A stretch of 64,000 nucleotides of DNA from the NCBI GenBank assembly GCA_044868555.1, contig JBIOWO010000137.1:1-64000 (forward strand), read 5' to 3'. Source of the DNA: JABDGM01 sp044868555. GTDB lineage: Bacteria > Planctomycetota > Planctomycetia > Pirellulales > Lacipirellulaceae. This document shows, one piece after another, positions 24,713 through 35,078 of this stretch. Made by a program: the position numbers and the translations under genes. Under the pieces are notes generated by a model, which worked only from the letters and a program-made list of their open reading frames with translations, searched no databases and was not told the origin of the DNA. Numbering within the stretch: position 1 is the stretch's first letter; every line of letters begins with the position of its first letter.

Positions 24713-27076
24713 TCACTGATTCAGCGAATACAACAGCACATTCAGTCCGATGCGGGCGGCGTCGGCTTGGATGTAGCCGCGGCAGGCGAGCGCTTCGTGG
24801 CTTTCCAGCGCGCAGCTGATGTCGTAGGGCGAGAAGATGACCGCCCAGCGGCCGTCGATTTCGATGCCTTCCAGTTGCGGCTCGATTTGCCGCTGACGGG
24901 CGGCGAGTGGCTGGCCGTTGTCGGCCGCTTGCGGATCGCGGAGCGTTACGCGACGGATGTCGTAACCGCCGTACGCGTTCGTGAATAGTGGATCGTCGGG
25001 CGGGATCCGCTCGAGCGCGTGGCCGGGCAGCGCGGCGGACAGTTCGCGGCGGAACGCGGTGGCGAAGGGCTTGCTCGCGCAAATCGCGTCGGCCAACAGG
25101 GTGCCTCCCCGCTCCAGGTATTCTTTCAGGTTTTCCCGTTCCACCGGCGTGAGTCGGAAGTCGTGCCGCCCGTGCATGAATACCAGGTGGTAGCGGAACA
25201 GCGTCGCATCGGAAAGCGCGATCAATTCCGGCGCTGCGCGGACGCGGAGCTTCAATTCACCCTGCGAGGCGGTACGCAATAAGTTCACCAGCGCGCCTGG
25301 TGCGTCGTTACAGCCGCCGCCGTGGCGGAGCTTGGCAATTTCGATCACGCCCCGCGCATTCTTATCGCCGATTTCCTCCTCGGCGAGCGGCGTAACGAAG
25401 CTCTGCTCCTTGCCTTTTGGCTCACGATTGGTGGCATAGGTGAGCACGTTGACGCCCACGGCCAAGGCATCGGCGATGTGCTCGACGACCGCCGGCGGAT
25501 ACCCCGCAAGCGGCTTCGCCTGACGATTCCACTGTCCGGGCTGCGCGAGCTCCCAATAGCAGGACAGGTCCGCGTCGCAATAAACGACGCACGTGCGGCA
25601 ACCGTATTCGACACCCCACAGCCGTCCGACGTAGGACGAATCGGGCCGTACCAGGTCTTGCATCCTCCAGATTGGATGGCCGGGCGTCAGGCGCTGCAAT
25701 TGGTACTCCGGCTCCGGAAAAACGGCGCTCATCAATTGGCGGAGGCCGGCGTCGAATCGCTGCGGGTTCGCACAACAGGCCTCGGCGAAGATGAATCCGC
25801 CGCGGTCCACGTAATCGCGCAGTTTTTGCGCGTGCTCGATGAGCCCCGGCGCGTCGCTGCCGCTGATGTACAGCACCGGCGCTTGGAGCAGGTCTTCGAC
25901 CGTGGCGGCGGCCGGTTTCATGACCTGCCAGGTGAGGCCGAGGTGCCAGGCCTCTTCGGTGTACGCGGTGAGGTGGGCAGCGTCGTTGCGATGCTGGTTC
26001 CATTTGTTGCCGTCGCCGTAATCGAGCTTGGCCATGACGATCGGGCGGCGGCCCTTGGACAGGAAGAGCAGGGCGAGGGCGGTGCTGATGTGAGGATCGC
26101 GTTCGGCGTGCCAGGTGCCCTGCCAATAGTGGGACAGCGCATCCTGCTCGCGAACGAGTCGCTCCGCCCCCTCGCGATACCAGTCGTGGTCGCCGATGAA
26201 TCGTCGCGCGGTTAGGCGGCCGACTCGTTCCAGGCCATAGAGATAATAGTACAGGCAAGGTTGCCCGCCGCCGGCCGGCCGGGGATTGTTGCGGACCGTA
26301 AACTTTTGTGCGAGCCAGTTGACGCCACGCTCGAGATGGTCGTCCTCGGCGTGTGGGCGGCAACAGACGACACGGCCGCCTTCGACGGCTGCATCGCCCG
26401 ATTCGAGCGCGGCCGTGGCAATAGCCAGTGCGCCGATGCCGGCGCAGGTCATGCTGCCCGTGCCGGCGTCGTCGGGCACGTAACCCCAGGAGCCGTCGTC
26501 GTTCTGGGTGGTGCGCCAATAGTTGGCGGTCATTTCCCAAGTCTCGCGGCTGACCGTGGCGCCGACGCGCTGCGCATCGTACAGGGCCAGCACGGCGAAC
26601 TGGGAGTTGCTGTTGTCGCCACCCGGGCCGGGATACGACCAGGCGCCCTTGCGTTCGTCTTTGATCTGATGACTTTCCAGCCAGCGGACGTTGCGGCCGA
26701 TTTGGACCATGTCTTTTTTCGGCTCGGCCGCGCAGAGGACCATTGTCTGCAGCGAGACGACGTAAGTCTTGTCCGGCTGCAGGCCGCGGAGATATTTGAG
26801 TGCGCTCTGCACGGCGGGGTCATCGACCGGGACGCCGGAGTTCAGCAGCGCCAGCGTACACAGCGAGGTGACGCCGCCCTCGTAGCTAGCCATCTCGTTC
26901 CAGCGGCCGCGGACCTGCTCGCGCTTCAAGTAGGCGACGCCGCGGTCGATCGCTTCAATGACTTGGGCCGCATCGATCGGTCGGTCGCGCGGCGGCTGAG
27001 CCCGCGTCCATCCAGGCGCTACAATCGCTACGATCGACACCGCCGCGAGGCATCGAAGCGCGTGGTTGGGAATCAT
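24713..27076 (-). CDS. DUF4159 protein with terpenoid-cyclase-like repeats
   Basis: 787 residues, secreted (signal MIPNHALRCLAAVSIVAIVA). The first half carries prenyltransferase/squalene-cyclase-like helical repeats (YLKREQVRGRWNEMASYEGG, NDDGSWGYVPDD, GVNWLAQKF). The second half contains two DUF4159 domains, each resembling a class-I glutamine amidotransferase-like fold (YVDRGGFIFAEACCA; MHGRHDFRLTPVERENLKEY followed by ERGGTLLADA). DUF4159 proteins are regularly encoded next to MoxR/BatA/VWA clusters, as here, where that operon starts 257 bases away in the opposite direction. Role unknown; envelope function is inferred from the neighbours. Confidence 0.85.
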   Translation of the reverse strand: MIPNHALRCLAAVSIVAIVAPGWTRAQPPRDRPIDAAQVIEAIDRGVAYLKREQVRGRWNEMASYEGGVTSLCTLALLNSGVPVDDPAVQSALKYLRGLQPDKTYVVSLQTMVLCAAEPKKDMVQIGRNVRWLESHQIKDERKGAWSYPGPGGDNSNSQFAVLALYDAQRVGATVSRETWEMTANYWRTTQNDDGSWGYVPDDAGTGSMTCAGIGALAIATAALESGDAAVEGGRVVCCRPHAEDDHLERGVNWLAQKFTVRNNPRPAGGGQPCLYYYLYGLERVGRLTARRFIGDHDWYREGAERLVREQDALSHYWQGTWHAERDPHISTALALLFLSKGRRPIVMAKLDYGDGNKWNQHRNDAAHLTAYTEEAWHLGLTWQVMKPAAATVEDLLQAPVLYISGSDAPGLIEHAQKLRDYVDRGGFIFAEACCANPQRFDAGLRQLMSAVFPEPEYQLQRLTPGHPIWRMQDLVRPDSSYVGRLWGVEYGCRTCVVYCDADLSCYWELAQPGQWNRQAKPLAGYPPAVVEHIADALAVGVNVLTYATNREPKGKEQSFVTPLAEEEIGDKNARGVIEIAKLRHGGGCNDAPGALVNLLRTASQGELKLRVRAAPELIALSDATLFRYHLVFMHGRHDFRLTPVERENLKEYLERGGTLLADAICASKPFATAFRRELSAALPGHALERIPPDDPLFTNAYGGYDIRRVTLRDPQAADNGQPLAARQRQIEPQLEGIEIDGRWAVIFSPYDISCALESHEALACRGYIQADAARIGLNVLLYSLNQ

Positions 27077-27209
27077 CCGGTATCCTTTCCTGCGGCATGG
27101 GGCGCGAGCACTGTAAGTAGTTTACGTTTCGAGAGTTGAAGCGGCAACGGAACGGCGCCGTTTGCATTGTCCGCGTTGGCGGGCACCGATAGAATGCGGG
27201 GGGAAAGAA

Positions 27210-27327
27210 GCTCTTAGCTATTAGCCGTTTGCTGTTAGCCAGAAAGAGTTCTACTTTCCGATTGAAAGAACCATCGCCGACAGCCAATTTGCGATCCCTC
27301 TGGCTAAGAGCTAATAGCTAACAGCTT
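27210..27327. repeat. Word-repeat inverted element (ttagctattagc word)
   Basis: The left arm gctcttagctattagccg plus gctgttagccaga and the right arm tctggctaagagctaatagc plus taacagctt pair with word order permuted; the spacer is about 55 bases. It fills the space between the divergent DUF4159 and MoxR genes and ends seven bases before the moxR ATG, so it is part of that leader. Confidence 0.75.
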
Positions 27328-27333
27328 CCACCC

Positions 27334-28356
<1,023 letters not shown>

Positions 28357-28360
28357 GGAA

Positions 28361-28453
28361 AAAGAGGGGGAGACAAGGGGAGGGGGAGACAAGGAGACGA
28401 GCCACGAATGCGTTCTCTCCTTGTCTCCCCCATTTCTTGTCTCCTTGTCTTTG
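28361..28453. repeat. Word-repeat inverted element (agacaaggag word), copy 1
   Basis: The left side has ggggagacaaggggaggggg then agacaaggagac; the right side has tctccttgtctccccc then tcttgtctccttgtct. It fills the gap between moxR and the DUF58 gene. Copies of the same word lie at 36200-36285 and 39221-39305. Confidence 0.85.
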
Positions 28454-28484
28454 CTGCTTAAGTACAACGCGTAGCCGTAGCGCC

Positions 28485-29381
28485 ATGTCCACGGTCGAAA
28501 AATATCTGAAGCCGGAGGTGATTCGGCAGATTTCGCGGCTGGATTTGCGTGCGCAGTTTATCGTCAAGGGCTTTCTGCACGGCCTGCATGCCAGCCCGTT
28601 TCATGGGTTCTCGGTTGAGTTCAGCGAGCATCGCAAGTACACGCCGGGCGACGATCCGCACGACATCGACTGGCTCGTGTTTGCCAAGACCGACAAGTAT
28701 TACGTCAAGAAGTTCGAGGCGGAGACCAACATCACCGGCTACCTGGCGATGGATTTGAGTCAGTCGATGGCCTACACGTACCGCCAGGAGATGTCGAAAT
28801 TCGACTACGGAATCTGCCTGGCGGCGGCGCTTGCATACTTGATGATCCATCAGAATGACCCGGTTGGCGTAGTGACCTTCGCCGAGCAGATCAACAATTA
28901 TCTGGCGCCCAAGTCGAAGCGGCAGCAAATCGGCAATATTTTGTCGCTCCTGGCGCGGCTGCGGCCGGCGGGGCAGACGGACGTGGCCCGCAGCCTGGTG
29001 CAGTTGGCGGCGATGATCAAACACGCCAGCCTGGTCATCGTGTTCAGCGACCTGCTGGCGGAGCCGGAACCGATCATCTCTGCGCTGCGGCAGTTGCGGC
29101 ACGGCGGCAACGATGTGATCCTGTTCCACATTCTCGATGAGGCGGAAGTGAAGTTCCCGTTCTCGGGACTGGTCGAGCTGGAGGAGCCCGAGACGAACGC
29201 GCGGCTGGAGGTCGACGCGGACAGTTATCGCCGCGACTACCTGCAGGAGATCGACGAGTTTCGCGACCTGTACCGCCGCGAGTGCTTTCAGAGCGGCATC
29301 GATTACGTCGCGCTGGATACGAGCATGCCGTTCGATCGGGCACTGACGGAATACCTGCTCATGCGAACGTCGCGGGCGTGA
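28485..29381 (+). CDS. DUF58 domain protein
   Basis: 298 residues. The DUF58 signature RKYTPGDDPHDIDWLVFAKT is followed by a VWA-like segment with a MIDAS-type motif (GYLAMDLSQSMAY, DLSxS) and LVIVFSDLLAE. DUF58 proteins work with MoxR ATPases; a few are linked to envelope maturation, but the molecular role is unknown. The ATG at 28485 starts the conserved region; the longer frame upstream overlaps the moxR end and the repeat. Confidence 0.9.
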   Translation: MSTVEKYLKPEVIRQISRLDLRAQFIVKGFLHGLHASPFHGFSVEFSEHRKYTPGDDPHDIDWLVFAKTDKYYVKKFEAETNITGYLAMDLSQSMAYTYRQEMSKFDYGICLAAALAYLMIHQNDPVGVVTFAEQINNYLAPKSKRQQIGNILSLLARLRPAGQTDVARSLVQLAAMIKHASLVIVFSDLLAEPEPIISALRQLRHGGNDVILFHILDEAEVKFPFSGLVELEEPETNARLEVDADSYRRDYLQEIDEFRDLYRRECFQSGIDYVALDTSMPFDRALTEYLLMRTSRA

Positions 29382-29393
29382 CACACAACAATT

Positions 29394-29432
29394 AGCCACA
29401 GAGGACCTAGGATCTCTGTGTTCTCTGTGGCA
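29394..29432. repeat. Word-repeat inverted element (ccacagagga word)
   Basis: gccacagagga is followed, after ccta and gga, by tctctgtgttctctgtggc. It is the same word family as the element at 35079-35158. It lies in the gap between the DUF58 and BatA genes. Confidence 0.7.
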
Positions 29433-29458
29433 AAGAACTCTTGTTCGAATAGCGGTCA

Positions 29459-31588
29459 ATGGGTTTTGTCACTCCAGCTTTACTGGGCGGCGCGCTGCTC
29501 GTAGCGGTGCCGATCGTGCTGCATTTGATCATGCGGCGCGAGGCGAAGCAGCTGCAATTTCCTGCGCTGCGATTCGTCCTGCGGCGGCAGACATTGAATC
29601 AGCATCGGCTGCGGCTGCGACATTGGCTGCTGTTGGCGCTGCGGTGCGCGATCATCGCGCTCTTGGCGTTTGCGCTCGCGCGGCCGACGCTGCGCGGCTC
29701 GGGCGTCGCCGGGCAGGAAGGCAGGCAGATTGCGGCCGCGCTCGTGTTCGATAATTCGCTGCGGATGCAATACGAGCACGAGAATCAAACGCGGCTGGAG
29801 CGGGCGAAGTATTTGGCCGGCTGGTTATTGGAGCAGCTGCCCGCGGAGGGGCCGGTGACAGTCGTCGACCGTTCGGACAAACACCGCGGGTCGGACCTGG
29901 ATCGGGCGGCCGCCGAACTGCGGGTCGAGCGGCTGGAGCTAAGCGTGGCGGTGCGGCCGCTTGCAGACGCGCTCCAGGACGCGACGAACTGGCTCGAAGG
30001 TCAGCGCGATTATCGCGGTGAAATCTATGTATTCACCGACTTGGCGGCGGAAGCCTGGCCGCCGGACGCGCTCACGAGTTTCGCGGCCCGGCTGAAGGAT
30101 TTGCCGGGCACCAACGTCTATTTGATCGACGTGGGAGTCGAGGAGCCGCGCGATTTGGGATTGGCCACCCTGCGACTTTCGGGGCAGCAACTGGCGCCGG
30201 GCGGCGTGTTGCGGCTGGATACTGAGTTGCAATCGATCGGTGCGACGGCGGAGAGCGGCGAGGTCGTCGTCGAGCTCTACGTCGGCACCGGCCCGACCGG
30301 CGCGGAGAAGCGGGGCCAGCAGACGCTCCAGCCGGGCGACAACGAATCGCTGCCGATCGAGTTCTCGCTCTCCGGCCTGAACCTGGGAACGCATCAAGGC
30401 TACGTCCGGATAGTGGGGCACGACGCCCTGCCGTGTAATGACGTCCGCTATTTCACGGTCGACGTTCGGCCGCCGAGCAAAGTGCTGCTGCTCGCGGAAT
30501 CGGACGCCGACGCGGTGTTCTTGCGCGAGGCGTTGGCACCGACAGCGGCGGGACTGGCACCGGCCCGGTTCGCTTGCGACGTGCAGCCGTTCACTCAACT
30601 TGCCAATCTTCCGCTGGTCGATTTTGATGCGGTGTTCCTGGTCGATCCACCGCCGCTGGTGGCGGCCGCCTGGCAGGCATTGGTGGACTACGTCGACGCC
30701 GGCGGCGGGCTGGGGATTTTTCTGGGCCGGAGTGCGAACAGCAATGAATTCAACCAATCGGGCCCGCAACAATTGCTGCCAACCAAGCTGCGCTGGCAGT
30801 CGCGCGAGGAAACTTTTTTGCGGCCGGTTGCGGTCGAGCATCCGGCCCTGGCGGAGTTTCGGGAGCTGGGCGACGCCGTGCCGTGGCCGGAGTTTCCCGT
30901 GTTTAGATATTGGGAGTTGGAATCGGGCGAAGCGGCTGCCCATGTGGTGGCCTCGCTGGCGAACGGCAAGCCGGCGCTGGTCGAGCGGCAGATCGGTGCC
31001 GGCCGCGTGCTCCTGTTCGCCACCAGTGTGTCGGATCCGGCGCACGACGATCCCTGGAATCTGCTCCCGACGGCGCCTGATCCCTGGCCGTTCCTCGCGC
31101 TCATGAACGGCATCGCCCAGTACCTGGCCGGGACGAGCGATGCGCAGCTCAACTATCTGGCGGGGCAAACGGTCGTGCTGCGGCTGTCGCCCGAGGAGCA
31201 AGCGACCAACTTCGTGCTGCAGATGCCGGGTGGGGTCGCGGTCCGGCAATCGGTGACGCCGGGCGAGCGTGAATTGACGATCGCGGCGACGGAGGCGCTG
31301 GGCAACTATCGCGTGCAGGCGGGCGGCCGGCAGGAACGGCTGGATCGCGGCTTCAGTGTGAACTGCCCGGCCGAGATGAGCCAATTGCGGCGGATTCCGG
31401 CGGCGCAGATTGTCGAGGCGCTGGGCGCCGACCGCGTTCGCGTGGCCCGTACACGTGGGGAGATTGAGGTTCGCGTCGGGCTCGGGAGGGTCGGCCGCGA
31501 ATTGTTTCCCGCGCTGATCCTGGCCGTCGCACTGGTGCTGGGGGCGGAACAACTGTTGTCGAATCGTTTTTACCGCACCACACAATGA
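29459..31588 (+). CDS. BatA-like membrane protein
   Basis: 709 residues. The N-terminus has the double-transmembrane BatA region (MGFVTPALLGGALLVAVPIV then LRLRHWLLLALRCAIIALLA), with the Arg-rich loop REAKQLQFPALRFV between. A VWA-like domain follows (AALVFDNSLRMQYEHENQTR), then a long region with a glutamine-amidotransferase-like segment (DYVDAGGGLGIFLGRS), and a final hydrophobic span near the C-terminus. It is membrane anchored with a large periplasmic part. The stop overlaps the next start as ATGA, so the two are coupled. Confidence 0.88.
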   Translation: MGFVTPALLGGALLVAVPIVLHLIMRREAKQLQFPALRFVLRRQTLNQHRLRLRHWLLLALRCAIIALLAFALARPTLRGSGVAGQEGRQIAAALVFDNSLRMQYEHENQTRLERAKYLAGWLLEQLPAEGPVTVVDRSDKHRGSDLDRAAAELRVERLELSVAVRPLADALQDATNWLEGQRDYRGEIYVFTDLAAEAWPPDALTSFAARLKDLPGTNVYLIDVGVEEPRDLGLATLRLSGQQLAPGGVLRLDTELQSIGATAESGEVVVELYVGTGPTGAEKRGQQTLQPGDNESLPIEFSLSGLNLGTHQGYVRIVGHDALPCNDVRYFTVDVRPPSKVLLLAESDADAVFLREALAPTAAGLAPARFACDVQPFTQLANLPLVDFDAVFLVDPPPLVAAAWQALVDYVDAGGGLGIFLGRSANSNEFNQSGPQQLLPTKLRWQSREETFLRPVAVEHPALAEFRELGDAVPWPEFPVFRYWELESGEAAAHVVASLANGKPALVERQIGAGRVLLFATSVSDPAHDDPWNLLPTAPDPWPFLALMNGIAQYLAGTSDAQLNYLAGQTVVLRLSPEEQATNFVLQMPGGVAVRQSVTPGERELTIAATEALGNYRVQAGGRQERLDRGFSVNCPAEMSQLRRIPAAQIVEALGADRVRVARTRGEIEVRVGLGRVGRELFPALILAVALVLGAEQLLSNRFYRTTQ

Positions 31589-33888
31589 CTGAGCTTCGCT
31601 TTCAACCTGTCGCGAGTTGGACGATCGTTGTGGTGGCGGCGGTCGTGCTCGTGGGGTTATTGTGGGTGCGGCCGCGGCACGTGCAGTTGGCAATGCGGCA
31701 GTGGGCGGCGCTGGTTGGGTTGCGGCTGTTGGTTGTGCTCTTGACGCTGGTGGCGATGCTGCGGCCCACGCTGGTATACACCAAGGTCGAACCGCAGCGG
31801 GCGTCGCTGGTGCTCCTGGTCGATTCATCGCGGAGCATGCAGGTGGCCGACTCGCTCGGCGACACTTCGCGGTGGGACTCGATGCGGCGGCTCCTCGACG
31901 CGGCGGCGGGCGACCTGGCCAAGCTGGCCAAGACATGGGACGTCAAGGCGTATCGATTTGACGCCGACGTCCAAAAGCTCGACGTTCGCGACGGCAAGAT
32001 GGCGCTGCCCGCCGCCCCGGCGGGAGAGCAATCGGCGCTCGGCGCGGCCGTGAACGACGCGCTGGAGCGCGAAACAAGCGGGCGGGTGCTCGCGATGCTG
32101 CTGTTGAGCGATGGCGCCCAGCGGTCCGTGGCGCCGCGCGACCTGCCGCCGCAAGTGGCCGTGCGATTGCTGGCGGCCGAGAGCATTCCGCTGTACACGT
32201 TCACGTTTGGCAAATCCGGCGGCAGCGAGCGGGCCGACCTGGCCATCGACGACCTGGTGACCAATGAAACGATCTTTACCGAGACGCCGACGGAAGTTCG
32301 CGGACAACTTACCTCCCAGGGGTATTCGAACCAGCAGGTGAAGGTGCAGCTGCTGTGGGAAAAGGGCGGCAAAATGGAAGTTGTCGACACGACGCAGATC
32401 GACACGGGCGCAGAGGGCCGCACCGTGCCGATCGTGCTGCGCCACACACCGCAGTCGCCGGGCGAATACAAGGTGACGCTCCGAATCGAACCGCGCGAGG
32501 GCGAATTGGTGACCACGAATAACGAGGTGAGCACGTTCGTTACGGTGCGCGGCGGAGGGATCAAAGTGCTGTACCTGGTCGGAGCGACGCGGATCGGCGG
32601 CGGGCCCGGGCCGGAGCAGCGGTTCGTGCGGGCCGCATTGGCCCGCTCGCCGGACATGGTGGTCGAGCGGCGATTGATCAATTACGATCCGCCCGGCGCG
32701 GACCTGGTCGAAGCGATCCGCGACGGCGGTTTCGACGTGGTGATTCTCGACGACGTAGACATGCAGGGGTTGAGCGCGGCGAGTTGGCAAGCGCTGGCCG
32801 AGCGCGTCCGCAATGGCGCCGGCCTGATGATGCTGGGCGGCTACCACAGTTTTGGTCCGGGCGGTTTTCGCGATTCGCCGCTGGCCGACGTGCTGCCCGT
32901 GAACATCGGCCCGGCCCAGCGGCAAGGGTTTGGAGAAGCCGTGCGACAGGACGTGCAGCTGGCCGGTCCGGTGCGGATGCGGCCCGCCGCGCCGCTGGGG
33001 CCGCGGCATCCGATCATGCGGTTGGAGGGGTCGGAGGTCGGAGGTCAGAGGTCAGAAGATAACACGTCGCGGTACAATTGGGATCAATTGCCGCCGCTCG
33101 ACGGTGCCAACCTATTCGCCCGCAATGAACTGAAACCCAATGCCCAAGTACTGGCCGAGGCGGATGATGCGCAGCGGCATCCGCTTTTGGTGGCCGGCCA
33201 ATCGGGCGACGGGCGCGTGCTGGCTTTTGCAGGCGACTCGACGTGGCGGTGGCCGATGCTCGGCTTTGGCGACGCGCATCGCCGCTTCTGGCGGCAGTGC
33301 GTGTTGTGGCTGGCCAAGAAGGATGAGCAGACGGAAGGCCGCGTGTGGATTCGGCTGGCCGGGCGACGGGCGATGCGCGGCACGCGGATCGATTTCGCGG
33401 TCGGGGCGGAGAACGCGCAGGGCGAGCCGATCGGTGCCGCCAATTTTGACGTCGCCGTTCAGACGCCGGACGGCCGAGCGGTGAGCGTGCGTCCGACGAA
33501 GACCGGTGCGGAGTGGACGGCCAACTTCCGCGACACCACCAAACCGGGCGACTATCGCATCACGGTCACGGGCAAAGATGGCAGCGACGTGCTGGGCACG
33601 GCCGAGGCGCGGTTCCTGGTGCCGAATCAGGATTTGGAGCTCGACCGGCCAGCCGCGGAGCCGAGCCTGATGGCGCAACTGGCCGAGATGACCAAGCCGG
33701 CCGGCGGGGCGGCGCTGGCGGCAGAAGAGTTACCCGATTTGTTGAAGCGCTTGGCCGACAAGCCGCCCGAGTTGAAAGAGGAAGTCGTCGCCAAGGTGAC
33801 CTATTGGGATACTTGGCCGTTTTTCCTGGTGTTTGTCGGGCTCTTGGGAGTAGAGTGGTTTTTGCGGAAGCGGTGGGGGTTGGTGTGA
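31585..33888 (+). CDS. VWA/glutamine-amidotransferase-like membrane protein with an in-frame repeat insertion
   Basis: 767 residues. Two N-terminal membrane spans are followed by a VWA domain with the MIDAS motif DSSRSMQVADS, a long beta-sandwich region, a class-I amidotransferase-like domain (AGLMMLGGYHSFGPGGFRDS, lacking an obvious catalytic Cys) and a C-terminal span (FLVFVGLLGVEWFLRKRW). It closes the MoxR-DUF58-BatA operon and overlaps batA by four bases. At 33023-33060 the word repeat ggaggtcggaggtcagag is read through as EGSEVGGQRSED between two conserved-looking segments (HPIMRL and YNWDQLPPLDG), so it is an insertion that kept the frame. The role is unknown; related clusters affect envelope integrity. 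Confidence 0.85.
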   Translation: MTELRFQPVASWTIVVVAAVVLVGLLWVRPRHVQLAMRQWAALVGLRLLVVLLTLVAMLRPTLVYTKVEPQRASLVLLVDSSRSMQVADSLGDTSRWDSMRRLLDAAAGDLAKLAKTWDVKAYRFDADVQKLDVRDGKMALPAAPAGEQSALGAAVNDALERETSGRVLAMLLLSDGAQRSVAPRDLPPQVAVRLLAAESIPLYTFTFGKSGGSERADLAIDDLVTNETIFTETPTEVRGQLTSQGYSNQQVKVQLLWEKGGKMEVVDTTQIDTGAEGRTVPIVLRHTPQSPGEYKVTLRIEPREGELVTTNNEVSTFVTVRGGGIKVLYLVGATRIGGGPGPEQRFVRAALARSPDMVVERRLINYDPPGADLVEAIRDGGFDVVILDDVDMQGLSAASWQALAERVRNGAGLMMLGGYHSFGPGGFRDSPLADVLPVNIGPAQRQGFGEAVRQDVQLAGPVRMRPAAPLGPRHPIMRLEGSEVGGQRSEDNTSRYNWDQLPPLDGANLFARNELKPNAQVLAEADDAQRHPLLVAGQSGDGRVLAFAGDSTWRWPMLGFGDAHRRFWRQCVLWLAKKDEQTEGRVWIRLAGRRAMRGTRIDFAVGAENAQGEPIGAANFDVAVQTPDGRAVSVRPTKTGAEWTANFRDTTKPGDYRITVTGKDGSDVLGTAEARFLVPNQDLELDRPAAEPSLMAQLAEMTKPAGGAALAAEELPDLLKRLADKPPELKEEVVAKVTYWDTWPFFLVFVGLLGVEWFLRKRWGLV
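33023..33060. repeat. Word repeat inside a coding region (ggaggtcagag word)
   Basis: Reads ggaggggtcggaggtcggag then gtcagaggtcagaagat on the coding strand. It is the reverse complement of the tandem word at 15942-16026. Confidence 0.8.
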
Positions 33889-33896
33889 GGGCCGCA

Positions 33897-34286
33897 TCAC
33901 GAATCGTCGGGAGGTAGCGAGCCCTGCTTCTTAAGCTCGCGGCGAATAAGTTCCGTATCGCGCTCGACGACGTGAGGGGGAGTATCGGGACGTGGATTCT
34001 CGACGCCTTCCAATAAAACTTGCATTCGTCGCACGTGACGTTCATTCGCAGTCTTGGTGTTAATCCAAAGCGCTTTGTCTTCTGCGTCTCTTAATCGGGC
34101 CGAGGTCAACACTACGTTCTCAGCGTTAGTGCGAAAGGACTGCCAATTCTGCCAGGTCTCGTCAAATTGCTGCTTGACATCGCGCATGCGCCACAATTCG
34201 CTCGCCAAATAACCCATGCCGAGAACAAATACGGTCAGCGGAATCAATATCCGCCAGCGGTGTCGTTGAGCCCTGAAGATACTCAT
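33897..34286 (-). CDS. Small single-span membrane protein
   Basis: 129 residues. A basic N-terminus (MSIFRAQRHRWR) is followed by a membrane span (ILIPLTVFVLGMGYLASELW), then a charged helical part (RRMQVLLEGVENPRPDTPP) that could form a short coiled coil. No family recognised. It lies 13 bases downstream of the methyltransferase gene and converges with the VWA gene. Confidence 0.65.
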   Translation of the reverse strand: MSIFRAQRHRWRILIPLTVFVLGMGYLASELWRMRDVKQQFDETWQNWQSFRTNAENVVLTSARLRDAEDKALWINTKTANERHVRRMQVLLEGVENPRPDTPPHVVERDTELIRRELKKQGSLPPDDS

Positions 34287-34299
34287 CGTCGCGAGGCGA

Positions 34300-35064
34300 T
34301 TACGGTTGGCATGCTGACCAGGTCCAATGGCGGTCGGAGGTCATTTGAACTGATTCCGGGGAAAAGTCAAATTCTGCGCCGAGTCCGCGCATTTCGTCGC
34401 TGGTGAGCGCAGCGCGGAGTGAGTCGGCGAAGAGTTTACGCTGGTATGGCGTCGCGATTCCCGCGTAGGTGTCGACCAGGTGCTGAAGCTCCGCTTCGTC
34501 GTTTGGCCGAGCCAGATCGCGGTGGAACAGGATGCCGCCCGGCGCGGTCAGGCGAACAGCTGCTTCGATAACGGTTCGTGGCTCGGGAATATGATGCACG
34601 ATGCTGTTGCTGATGACGGCGTCGAAGTCGCGCTCAAGCACGCGCTCCGCTTCGCTGGCGCTCCGCGTCGCGGCCAAACGTTTGGCGTCGGCATGGATCA
34701 ATTGGATGCGGTCGGACAGGCCGGCGACGGCGACGTTGGTTCGGGCCATGGCCAACATGCTTTCCGCGGCGTCGATGGCCGTGACGTGGACATGCGGCGC
34801 GCGGCGGCAGAGCTCGATCGGAATCTGCGCCGTGCCGGTGCCCAGGTCGAGGACCCGGAAAAAGGGGACCGGTCCAATGATCGGTTCACGGCTGTTCGAG
34901 GATTCTTCGCGTGGCCCGCGATAATTGGACCAGTCCCCTTTTTCCAACGCGGCGAGCAAGTCGCTGACGAACTGCGCGTTGACGGCGGCATGATCCATCG
35001 CGTCGTATTCACGCGCGTCGGCGTCGGAGTCCATCACTTCCGGTTCGAGAATGCGCGCTATCAT
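34300..35064 (-). CDS. Class I SAM-dependent methyltransferase with inserted hairpin-encoded segment
   Basis: 254 residues. Motif I VLDLGTGTAQIPIELC, then VTAIDAAESMLAMARTN and AVISNSIVHHIPEP give a class I methyltransferase fold; the target is unknown. Between the helix FVSDLLAALEKG and motif I there are about 29 residues (DWSNYRGPREESSNSREPII and GPVPFF) encoded entirely by the 89-base inverted-repeat element at 34857-34945. In relatives this linker is only a few residues, so the element apparently inserted without breaking the frame. Whether the product still works is open. The start MIARILEPEVMDSDADAREY looks natural for the family. Confidence 0.82.
   Translation of the reverse strand: MIARILEPEVMDSDADAREYDAMDHAAVNAQFVSDLLAALEKGDWSNYRGPREESSNSREPIIGPVPFFRVLDLGTGTAQIPIELCRRAPHVHVTAIDAAESMLAMARTNVAVAGLSDRIQLIHADAKRLAATRSASEAERVLERDFDAVISNSIVHHIPEPRTVIEAAVRLTAPGGILFHRDLARPNDEAELQHLVDTYAGIATPYQRKLFADSLRAALTSDEMRGLGAEFDFSPESVQMTSDRHWTWSACQP
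34857..34945. repeat. Palindromic element inside the methyltransferase gene
   Basis: The arms ggaaaaaggggaccggtcca and tggaccagtccccttttt are inverted copies over 22 bases with one mismatch, around a 45-base centre. It resembles REP-type palindromes in size. The full length adds about 29 codons to the gene with no stop. Confidence 0.8.
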
Positions 35065-35078
35065 TGTAACAATCGGAT

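Noticed and set aside
33023..33060. Considered a frameshift or assembly error in the VWA gene
   Set aside because: The frame is intact on both sides and the same word exists elsewhere in the window, so insertion is the simpler reading.
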